Source: Candidatus Omnitrophota bacterium (GTDB lineage Bacteria > Omnitrophota > Gorgyraeia > Gygaellales > JAMWDD01). Taken from it: a DNA stretch of 42,484 nucleotides. Below, one piece after another: positions 19,980-27,905 of this stretch. Position 1 is the first letter of the stretch; the number at the start of each line of letters is the position of its first letter. The stretch is taken from assembly GCA_028717645.1 (NCBI GenBank), contig JAQUNK010000010.1, forward strand, positions 1 to 42,484, given 5' to 3'. The notes under the pieces are model-generated. The model did not search any database. It saw only the letters and a list, made by a program, of their open reading frames with translations, and was not told the DNA's origin. The translations under genes were made by a program, and so were the position numbers.

Positions 19980-20847
19980 TCATTCCCTCTGTAGAATAAA
20001 TTTCCAGCCTGGGTTTTCCGGTAAGGACAATTTTTTTATCCTCGGCGAAATAAGTCGCCTCTTCGCTGTAAGATGTATTCTCGCCTTTTACGATCTTGAC
20101 ATTGCCTTTGGCAATGATCTTGACGATATTACCGCCCATGCCTTCGGCTCCCGACTTAGCCGGCTTTTTATTTTTAACAGTAGTAAAATAAACATCCATC
20201 ATATCGCTATAAAGCTGCATTGTACCATCATTCACCGAAACGCTATTCTTAAAGGTAGCCAGGTTCTTTTCATAATCCACTTCTAGCGGCCCTTCGCAGG
20301 CGATATCGATCTTATTCTGGATCGCCGCTTTATCCGCCGGCTTCCCCTTTTCCGGCTCGATCTGGACCTTCACGTCTTTTTCTAGGTTGAATTTTTTAAG
20401 ATTCGGCCGTGCCTGGGCCCCCTGGCCGTTAACCACCATATTGTCGCGTTCCAGGGCGACCGGTGCTTTGGTAGAAATAAGTTCTTCTTTCCTGTCCCAA
20501 TCCAGGGAATCCGTGGTTAACTTGCCGCCCTTACTGGTGGTAATGACCACGTTTTTTTCCAGGTGCATCTTGTTGTTGGTCTTGTCGAAATCGCCCTTAT
20601 CCGCCTTGATGTTTATGTCTTCTTCAGCGCCATAAACATTGGCCACTACCTGGGTCAATTTCACGATGTCGGAAAGGATGTCTGCAGATTTACCGTCTAT
20701 CTCCCAGAGCTTCTTGCCCTTTTCTCCGTAGCTGACCAGGTTAAAATCAGAAAATTGCTGATCCGCCGTCTGCTCCTGCTGGGCCCTCAAAACGAAGCTG
20801 TAAGAAAGAAACAGCGCCAGGATTATTATGATGCGTACAAACTTCAT
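19966..20847 (-). CDS. LptC-LptA-like fused LPS transport protein
   Basis: 293 aa; N-terminal LptC-like half (DFNLVSYGEKGKKLWEIDGKSADI...) and C-terminal OstA/LptA-like half (IDIACEGPLEVDYEKNLATFKNSVSVNDGTMQLYSDMMDVYF...IIAKGNVKIVKGENTSYSEEATYF); between kdsC and lptB. Confidence 0.82.
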   Translation of the reverse strand: MKFVRIIIILALFLSYSFVLRAQQEQTADQQFSDFNLVSYGEKGKKLWEIDGKSADILSDIVKLTQVVANVYGAEEDINIKADKGDFDKTNNKMHLEKNVVITTSKGGKLTTDSLDWDRKEELISTKAPVALERDNMVVNGQGAQARPNLKKFNLEKDVKVQIEPEKGKPADKAAIQNKIDIACEGPLEVDYEKNLATFKNSVSVNDGTMQLYSDMMDVYFTTVKNKKPAKSGAEGMGGNIVKIIAKGNVKIVKGENTSYSEEATYFAEDKKIVLTGKPRLEIYSTEGMNASP

Positions 20848-21017
20848 ATTTATTTGCCTTTTATTGATTTAGAAAGGTAGCCGGATTGGCCCTGCGACTA
20901 AAGAACACAGCCATAATATAGTATCATTGTAGAATAATAAGTCAATAAAATTATGCGCGGGTACGCGGTTCGGGCGTACTAGAGCCATAAAAGACTACAT
21001 TATATATAGGATGATTA

Positions 21018-21536
21018 TTATAGGTAGGGCTTGAGGACTATTCGCCACTTATTTTGCGACTTAAGGATGAGCTCCGCCACTTCGCGCACCGCGCCTCTTC
21101 CGCCGTATCTTTTGGTGATATAGTGGCTGACTTTTTTTATCTCGGGGCAGGCGTTAGCTACGGCTACAGCCAGGCCCACGCGCTTCATCAGGCCCAGGTC
21201 CACCAGGTCGTCGCCCACGAAACAAACATTGCTTTTGTTGAGTTTATATTTTTTCATCAAGCCCTCAAGGACCGCCGCCTTACTCGGCACATCTTGGAGC
21301 ACTGCCTCAACACGCATATCCAGCGCCCGCGGCTTTATGGTGCGAGAGCCCTTAGCAGTGATCAGGATCGTGAGTATACCTGCTTTCTTTAAAAGGTAAA
21401 CTCCCATGCCGTCGTGCACATCGAAGAATTTCAGATCGCGGCCGTGGCTATCATAGATTATCCTACCGTCGGTAAGCACTCCGTCTACGTCCAGCAATAA
21501 GAGCCTGATCTTCTTGAATTTTTCCTTTAAGTTCAT
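21018..21536 (-). CDS. kdsC: 3-deoxy-D-manno-octulosonate 8-phosphate phosphatase (HAD, KdsC/YrbI)
   Basis: 172 aa; LLLLDVDGVLTDGRIIYDSHG, FVGDDLVDLGLMKRVGLAVAVANACPEIK. Confidence 0.92.
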   Translation of the reverse strand: MNLKEKFKKIRLLLLDVDGVLTDGRIIYDSHGRDLKFFDVHDGMGVYLLKKAGILTILITAKGSRTIKPRALDMRVEAVLQDVPSKAAVLEGLMKKYKLNKSNVCFVGDDLVDLGLMKRVGLAVAVANACPEIKKVSHYITKRYGGRGAVREVAELILKSQNKWRIVLKPYL

Positions 21537-21551
21537 GAACCATCACCTCTG

Positions 21552-22850
21552 CTAAAAAATCTTTGCCTTCTCGCGGTTCAACCAGGAGATCTTATTGAAA
21601 AAAACCAGGTTAGCCGCACCTAAGCAAGTGAAGAATACGCCTACGATCACCAAAATAAGGACCTTGGAAACATGCTCGCTGATTATGCTGCTGATGAACA
21701 TAAATAATAAAAATCCCAAATGTATGACCATCTCTAACGAGCTGAAGGTCTTGCCCATCATCTCGTCCCTGCTGATATTATGGATCAGCGTGTTAGAGGC
21801 GACCATGATCGGCGAAACGGACATGCCGAACAAAAACGCCAATGCTGCGGCAAGAGTAAAATCCGGCCTTGAACTAATGGCCACGGCAAAAACAATGAGC
21901 ATCACACCGCCCAGGATCAGGGAAGAAAATATGGCTTTATACTGAGAAAGTTTCGTGCCGTACCTACCGTAAATTAACGAACCGGCAAACAGGCCTATAC
22001 CCAAAAACATGATCAAAAGCCCCAGGTCCTTTGTGGTGGATTGCAGGGTCTGTTGCACAAAAACTATCAGGACAGTATAAACACTTCCTAAGGCAGACCA
22101 GAGAAGAAAAAGTATGCCTGCGATAAACCGGATCTCTTTCTGTTTAAAGAAATAAATTATGCCTTCTTTTATTTCAGTGAATACCGATTTTCCGATCCTG
22201 CCGACCATCTCCTTACCCACCAAAGTTGCTTCTTTAATGGCCTGAGGCTTGAAAGACACCTTTGCCCGGCCGTTGGTACTGATCAGGAAGATCAATGTTC
22301 CGGAAATAAGAAAACTCAAAGAATCGATATAAAAACCGTTTTTAGCACCTACCCACTCTACGATCACTCCTCCCAGCCCGAACCCCAATATGGCCGCGAT
22401 CATTCCCGTCACGTTTACCATGGAATTCGCCAAAAGCAATTCTTCTTTTTTGACCAGCTGGGGGATGATGGAAAATTTGGCTACAACGAAAAACCGCCCG
22501 ATACAAAAAGCCAGAAAAACAAGAATATAGATAAAACTAAGGTGCGCGCTGTAGAAAAGGAAAAAAGGTATGGCGAAGACAAGCGCGGTCCTTAAGAAAT
22601 CGCAGACATACATTGTCCGGCGCCTGTCCCATCTGTCCACATATACGCCGGCGATAGGGCCGATGAGGAATACCGGAATGATGGTGAAAGAAAGTATTTT
22701 TGCTACGGCCAGGGCAGAACCCGGGATACGCAAGGTAACGAAGGCGATCAGGGCCATTTGGTCAATGCGGTCACCGAGCTGTGAAACGATCTGGCCTATC
22801 CAGAGAAAAAGAAAGTTCCTGTTCTTAAAAATAAGGTTAAAATTTACCAT
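21552..22850 (-). CDS. MFS transporter
   Basis: 432 aa, about 12 TM; RNFLFLWIGQIVSQLGDRIDQMALIAF, GVYVDRWDRRRTMYVCDFLR. Confidence 0.88.
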   Translation of the reverse strand: MVNFNLIFKNRNFLFLWIGQIVSQLGDRIDQMALIAFVTLRIPGSALAVAKILSFTIIPVFLIGPIAGVYVDRWDRRRTMYVCDFLRTALVFAIPFFLFYSAHLSFIYILVFLAFCIGRFFVVAKFSIIPQLVKKEELLLANSMVNVTGMIAAILGFGLGGVIVEWVGAKNGFYIDSLSFLISGTLIFLISTNGRAKVSFKPQAIKEATLVGKEMVGRIGKSVFTEIKEGIIYFFKQKEIRFIAGILFLLWSALGSVYTVLIVFVQQTLQSTTKDLGLLIMFLGIGLFAGSLIYGRYGTKLSQYKAIFSSLILGGVMLIVFAVAISSRPDFTLAAALAFLFGMSVSPIMVASNTLIHNISRDEMMGKTFSSLEMVIHLGFLLFMFISSIISEHVSKVLILVIVGVFFTCLGAANLVFFNKISWLNREKAKIF

Positions 22851-22862
22851 AATAAGGATTTA

Positions 22863-22935
22863 AGCCGAGAGAGAGATTTGAACTCTCGACCTTGGCTTTA
22901 CGAAAGCCCTGCTCTACCAGCTGAGCTATCTCGGC
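22863..22935 (-). tRNA. tRNA-Thr (anticodon CGT)
   Basis: Minus-strand cloverleaf GCCGAGATAGCTCAGCTGGTAGAGCAGGGCTTTCGTAAAGCCAAGGTCGAGAGTTCAAATCTCTCTCGGCT; loop TTCGTAA; no encoded CCA. Confidence 0.95.
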
Positions 22936-23019
22936 AAAACTTAATTCCATTTCCGCCGCAAGCGGACCAGCCTTCGGCCGGGAGCCACATCGGCATAAGT
23001 TGTTATTTTACTATACTTT

Positions 23020-24804
23020 TTATAAGAATTTCTTGCTGATCTCGAAATAAATATGGGTCTCTGCTGCATCCGTGGGCCTGGTCTTGGCCAGAGGAAAACC
23101 GAGGTCTATCCTGCCGGTGATATCGCCTGGAAAATTAAGGCGTAAACCCGTGCCCGCGCCGAGCAACTGATGCGCGCGCCGCTCTCCGAACGAAGAATCA
23201 TAATGCTTGAAATAAACACCGGCGTAATCCACAAAACCTATTATCTGCACTATATCTTTTATCTTTCTTTTCGTAAATGGTATTTTCACATTACCGACTA
23301 AAGGAGGCGGCACCCTTAATTCAAGGCTGGTCTCAAATCCCTGATCGCCAAGGTACTCTGACTGAGGGTAGCCTCTTACGCTGTCCGCGCCGCCAATGGC
23401 CAGCTGCTCGGGGACAGTCAAGTCATCCGAAGCATATTGGCCGTCGGCCTTAAAGATCAGATAAGAAGAAAAAGGCATCTTCTGGACCCTAACAAAGGCT
23501 AAATTTATTTTGGTAAAATTACCGCCCGCGCCTTTGCCATTACCAAAATAACGGGACGAGCGGATATCGTTCTTTTTAAGACCGCCCATAATGCCGGGCA
23601 CACCGACTGATACCATGCCCAGCAGATAACTTCTGCCGGAAAAATTATCCAGATGGTCGAACTTGAATTTTGCCTTGAATACCCTGAGCTCGTCGTCGCT
23701 AACGATCCTACCGCCCGGATCGATATCTGAGTTACCCAGGCCTTCAGCCAGAAAGTCATAAACCGATTTATAATCAAAGCCTATTCCCGCATCCATGCTG
23801 GTATTGCGGTTACGGATCACTGGATGTACTAATTCCGTACCGTAGATCTTGGATAAGCCGGAAGAACCCAGGGGTTTCAGTTCCCGGATGGCGTCGAACT
23901 CCAGCCAATCGTAGGAAAATTTCAGTTTCGTCCCATAACTATTGACAAAAAAGCCGTATTCGCCCCTGGCGAACTTAAGCCTGTTAAAGGGATCGCCAAA
24001 AACGGTACGCAGGGCCATAGTATCTCCCGCGGCAACCAGGTTGGTGTAATTGGCACTTACGTCGTTTCTTCCTTCTGAAATATAGCGTGAGCCGAAATTG
24101 TTGAAGGCATAATAAAGATGCAAGGGTAATTTATCTTTTATACTGATGACGATATCCGTAGCGCCTGGCTGCTTGCTTCTGATCAGTGTCGCACGCGCCT
24201 CGCAGTCGGAACCCTCGTTTAAAAGCATCAACGATTTGATGAACCGACCGTAATGTATTACCCCGTATTTGGCGGGATGAAAATGCTTGCGGATAAATTC
24301 GGGATTATAATATTTATAATCCTTTATCAAGACCTTGCCGAGCCGCCCTTCCAGGATAACCACCTTTAAGACGCCGCCTTTTATGTCCTGTTCGGGTAAA
24401 TATGCCGACGCAAGAAAATAGCCCTGGCTATGATATTCGTTTTCCAGGGCCTTGGTCATTTCTTTCATATCTTTGAAGCTTAATTCGCGGCCTTCATATT
24501 TGGCGGTTATGCGTTTTAATTCCGGTGTAGAAACGACAGTATTGCCGCTAAAGGATATTTCTTTGATAAAGGCCTTTATGCCTTCGGGCAGGGTAATTTC
24601 CTTTTCCGGCTTCTCTATTTGGAAGAGGACTTCCTGTTCCGTCGCGGGCCTGCCACGGTAAGCCGGCGCTGATTCTATCTGCTGCTGGACCGCTCCAGTC
24701 TTCACCGCGGAAGGTATGGGCTGTGCAAAAGAAGCCGCTTCTAAACCAAAAAAGGAAATGCTTAGCGTAAGCAGGAATACGCTGTGTTTTACGATATTTT
24801 TCAT
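23020..24804 (-). CDS. ShlB/FhaC/HecB-family hemolysin activation/secretion protein (TpsB pore)
   Basis: 594 aa; signal peptide; POTRA IKEISFSGNTVVSTPELKRITAKYEGRELSFKDMKEMTKALENEYHSQGYFLASAYLPEQDIKGGVLKVVILEGRLGKV; barrel motif VPEQLAIGGADSVRGYPQSEYLGDQG. Confidence 0.93.
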   Translation of the reverse strand: MKNIVKHSVFLLTLSISFFGLEAASFAQPIPSAVKTGAVQQQIESAPAYRGRPATEQEVLFQIEKPEKEITLPEGIKAFIKEISFSGNTVVSTPELKRITAKYEGRELSFKDMKEMTKALENEYHSQGYFLASAYLPEQDIKGGVLKVVILEGRLGKVLIKDYKYYNPEFIRKHFHPAKYGVIHYGRFIKSLMLLNEGSDCEARATLIRSKQPGATDIVISIKDKLPLHLYYAFNNFGSRYISEGRNDVSANYTNLVAAGDTMALRTVFGDPFNRLKFARGEYGFFVNSYGTKLKFSYDWLEFDAIRELKPLGSSGLSKIYGTELVHPVIRNRNTSMDAGIGFDYKSVYDFLAEGLGNSDIDPGGRIVSDDELRVFKAKFKFDHLDNFSGRSYLLGMVSVGVPGIMGGLKKNDIRSSRYFGNGKGAGGNFTKINLAFVRVQKMPFSSYLIFKADGQYASDDLTVPEQLAIGGADSVRGYPQSEYLGDQGFETSLELRVPPPLVGNVKIPFTKRKIKDIVQIIGFVDYAGVYFKHYDSSFGERRAHQLLGAGTGLRLNFPGDITGRIDLGFPLAKTRPTDAAETHIYFEISKKFL

Positions 24805-24811
24805 TAAATTT

Positions 24812-25273
24812 TTATTCTACTACTTTGACTTCAAAATTCGTGCCTCTTACGCCCACGATAGAAGTAGGGGTCTTGATCTTAAATTGAGAACCTTGTGCAG
24901 TCAGCTTCTTTACCTTGGTCATCACTGAACCTTTCTGCAGGTCCAGAAGCGTATCTTCCTTGTTTGTCGCCTGATCGATACTGGCCTTATTGATGATCAG
25001 GTCGGAATTCTCCTTCATCGAAACCATCGTTGCCAGCTCTTTATCAAAGGCTATTTCGCAGTAAGAATCCTTGCCGGTTTTTATCTCATCACTAATGGAT
25101 AAAGGCATATCTTTTTTCGCTGCGACAAAATCCTTTGCACCGCTCTTTTTTATCATAACTGAACCATAGAGCGTAGAGATGAACATCTCCCTGCTCATTT
25201 CCGCGGCAAAAACAACCCCTAAGAACATGGAAACAATTGTTAAAACCGTCAAAACTAAAAAAAACTTTTTCAT
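24812..25273 (-). CDS. Secreted FecR-domain protein
   Basis: 153 aa; signal peptide; DEIKTGKDSYCEIAFDKELATMVSMKENSDLII...GSQFKIKTPTSIVGVRGTNFEVKV. Confidence 0.85.
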   Translation of the reverse strand: MKKFFLVLTVLTIVSMFLGVVFAAEMSREMFISTLYGSVMIKKSGAKDFVAAKKDMPLSISDEIKTGKDSYCEIAFDKELATMVSMKENSDLIINKASIDQATNKEDTLLDLQKGSVMTKVKKLTAQGSQFKIKTPTSIVGVRGTNFEVKVVE

Positions 25274-25337
25274 CGTTTCGCCCTCCTCTTTTATCCTGCG
25301 TTATTCAAGTTCATCTTAATAATATTTACCGGACAAA

Positions 25338-27089
25338 TCAAGGCTTTTCTTTACTCTCTGCACACGACCACCAGTCGCAGACCTTGTTCCTGCCGGTCCG
25401 CTTGGCCAGATAAAGGGCGGTATCCGCTTTCTTTATCAAGATATCCGGGGTGTCCTTTTCGTCAAACTGCGCCACCCCCAGGCTCACGGTAACCTGATAA
25501 GACCGGCCATGGCTGTCGAGAAAAGCATGTTTTTCGACTGCTTCCCTGATATGTTCAGCCAACATCTTTGCCCCTTCATACGGCGTATTAGGCAGCATGA
25601 AGATAAATTCTTCACCGCCATACCGAGCTACAACGTCTAAGCCACGGGAAAGATCCTTGCATATTTTGGCAACTTCCCTTAAAACAAAATCTCCTGTCTG
25701 GTGCCCATAATTATCATTGAAACCCTTAAAATGGTCTATATCCAGCATCAATAGCGATAATATCTGGTGGTGTACTTTTGCTTCTTGTATCCTCGCCTCC
25801 AGGAGCAAATTGAAGTGCCTAATGACGAATAGCCCGGTGAGGCTATCGACGGTAGCCAAACGGTACAATCTGGCCCTTTCCATACCGGATACTATCTGAG
25901 AATATAATGTTACGCTGATATAGGATAGGGCAATGGAAAGCAACGGATAGACTATGTTTATCCATAAACCGGCGAAGCTAAAAGCTAATATTGCTAACAA
26001 GAAATAAGCTGCGGCTAGGATAAAAACGAAAAAAACAAATCTGGCTGGTTTTCTTACGCCTAAAAATATGGCCGCCACAATAATAGCAAAAAGGATATTC
26101 GCCGTATTAGTATATGGCCTTCCGGTATCACGGATGAAATCCTTAAGAAAAACATTGTCGATAATACAGCCGTGCACTCCCAGTGCCGGATACAGGGTCT
26201 GCAGCGGAATGGGCTTTATATCGGTAAGGCCCGTCGCAGTAAGGCCGATGGTACATATCTTATCTTTAAATTCGGCCAGGTCTATCCTCGGCTCTTTCGC
26301 CTCCTTCATTTGCTGGGAAGAAACAATGATGTCCACGAAAGAAAAATGTTTAAAACTCCTATCCCATTTCCCGGGCCAATTCAGGATCATGCGGTTTGTT
26401 TCATCTATGGGTATCCTGATATCGCCTATTTTCGTATTTTTTAATTCGATGAATTTCTTGGGATAAAGATGGATATCCTTTTCTTTTACTCCCAGGTAAT
26501 CGCAGACCACTTTAAAACCGATATGATAATACCTTTTGCCGTTAAATTCCTTGATCAGCTCGACCCGCCGTATGACCCCGTCTTCGTCGGGCAGAACATT
26601 GATATAGCCGGTCCCTTTGATGTCTTGCGCCAAAAGAGGCAATGGCTCAACCATGATCTCGCCTTCTTTTGATTGCTCAAAGACAAACGGCAGGTATACA
26701 TTGCCCGCGTTCTTGATGGCCCTAGCAAACAGGTTATCCGCACTGGCCGTGCTCGATTCGCTGAAAAGTATATCTATATCGATGACCTTGACGCCGTGTT
26801 CTTTAAGGATATTGATCAGTTCGGCGTGCCATTCTCTCGGCCAGGGCCAGCGTCCGACTTGCTGGATGCTGTCTTCGGCGATCTCGATAATGGCAACCTG
26901 GGGAAGGCCTTTTTTCTCGTGTCTTAATTTGAAGCGGTAGTCTAAGGTAGTGAGTTCAAAGCGGTTGAGGAATCCTAGCCCGGAAAAGACGCAGGTGATT
27001 ATTCCTACGGCTAGAGCAATAAGGATTATGTTGCGGTTAAAAATCTTAAAAATATCTTTTACCACTCGCCCCAACAATCTTCTATGCAC
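25338..27089 (-). CDS. CHASE2-domain sensor diguanylate cyclase (GGDEF)
   Basis: 583 aa; CHASE2 LTTLDYRFKLRHEKKGLPQVAIIEIAEDSIQQVGRWPWPREWHAELINIL; 3 TM; GGDEF with active site ARYGGEEF and I-site RGLD. Confidence 0.93.
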   Translation of the reverse strand: MHRRLLGRVVKDIFKIFNRNIILIALAVGIITCVFSGLGFLNRFELTTLDYRFKLRHEKKGLPQVAIIEIAEDSIQQVGRWPWPREWHAELINILKEHGVKVIDIDILFSESSTASADNLFARAIKNAGNVYLPFVFEQSKEGEIMVEPLPLLAQDIKGTGYINVLPDEDGVIRRVELIKEFNGKRYYHIGFKVVCDYLGVKEKDIHLYPKKFIELKNTKIGDIRIPIDETNRMILNWPGKWDRSFKHFSFVDIIVSSQQMKEAKEPRIDLAEFKDKICTIGLTATGLTDIKPIPLQTLYPALGVHGCIIDNVFLKDFIRDTGRPYTNTANILFAIIVAAIFLGVRKPARFVFFVFILAAAYFLLAILAFSFAGLWINIVYPLLSIALSYISVTLYSQIVSGMERARLYRLATVDSLTGLFVIRHFNLLLEARIQEAKVHHQILSLLMLDIDHFKGFNDNYGHQTGDFVLREVAKICKDLSRGLDVVARYGGEEFIFMLPNTPYEGAKMLAEHIREAVEKHAFLDSHGRSYQVTVSLGVAQFDEKDTPDILIKKADTALYLAKRTGRNKVCDWWSCAESKEKP

Positions 27090-27700
27090 ATATCTATGTA
27101 CTCTTCCCAGGGCATAGCAGCAAAAGGATTTTTATCTTTGAATACATAGGTCATCTGCCCCTGCTTCACCAGGATTTCTTTAGGATTTAAAATATCCACG
27201 TTTTCTGTCGCGACTACCCCTTCCCTGACGAATACGACAGTATAAGGTATTCTTCCCTTCTGTAATAATTCCAGGTATTTCGCGCCCCAGCTTTCTTCGC
27301 TAAAAACAAAAATGGTTTGCGTGGTTTTAGTCCTCGGGTCAAACCTTACTTCAAACCCGTAAGGCAGGCTCTTTAGCATATCCGCGAGGATAAAACTATT
27401 CTCTCCCTCGATCCTGAAAATGTTTTCCCGGTTGTTTCCAAAATATAGTTCCAGAAAAGAATCGTAGTAAACAATTACCTCATCTTCTCCGTTTAAGGCC
27501 GTGCCCTTACGTACGCTAACCGGCTTGCCGGCCCTGCTAACTTCAACCAGGCCCTCATAATTAAGTATCCGTGCCTGGCCCATATCCAGGTCCTTTGAAC
27601 TTCCGGTGCCCGTATCGGCCTTAACGGAAAAACAAAAAAATAAGATTGCAGCCATAAACATAGCTGCTAAAAATAGCTTATTTGTATTTTTCTCGGTCAA
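27059..27700 (-). CDS. Secreted FecR-like protein
   Basis: 213 aa; TM/signal; ARILNYEGLVEVSRAGKPVSVRKGTALNGEDEVIVYYDSFLELYFGNN resembles FecR folds; overlaps the CHASE2-GGDEF start by 31 nt. Confidence 0.6.
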   Translation of the reverse strand: MTEKNTNKLFLAAMFMAAILFFCFSVKADTGTGSSKDLDMGQARILNYEGLVEVSRAGKPVSVRKGTALNGEDEVIVYYDSFLELYFGNNRENIFRIEGENSFILADMLKSLPYGFEVRFDPRTKTTQTIFVFSEESWGAKYLELLQKGRIPYTVVFVREGVVATENVDILNPKEILVKQGQMTYVFKDKNPFAAMPWEEYIDMCIEDCWGEW

Positions 27701-27781
27701 AACCAGCCTCCTTCGTTCGCTTCGCTTTTTTAACCTCGTTCAAACTATAATATTAACGCAATCCCTGCAATATGCAAGAAA

Positions 27782-27814
27782 AAAACTGAAAAATAAGGTG
27801 CATTTTTCAGTTTT
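27782..27814 (-). terminator. Likely (bidirectional-type) intrinsic terminator after the TpsA unit
   Basis: AAAACTGAAAAA-taaggtgca-TTTTTCAGTTTT, perfect 12 bp stem, between TpsA-1 stop and the next gene. Confidence 0.65.
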
Positions 27815-27846
27815 AAAATAAACCGTTTTTAGATTTTTTGTGCCGC

Positions 27847-27905
27847 TTACCTTAATCTAATAGTAGCGCATTTGAATTGGGTGATCGTCTGGCCTATCTT
27901 CTTCT
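27847..27905. repeat. 59 bp exact direct repeat, copy 1 (3' end of TpsA-1)
   Basis: ttaccttaatctaatagtagcgcatttgaattgggtgatcgtctggcctatcttcttct; second copy at 30655-30713. Confidence 0.95.
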
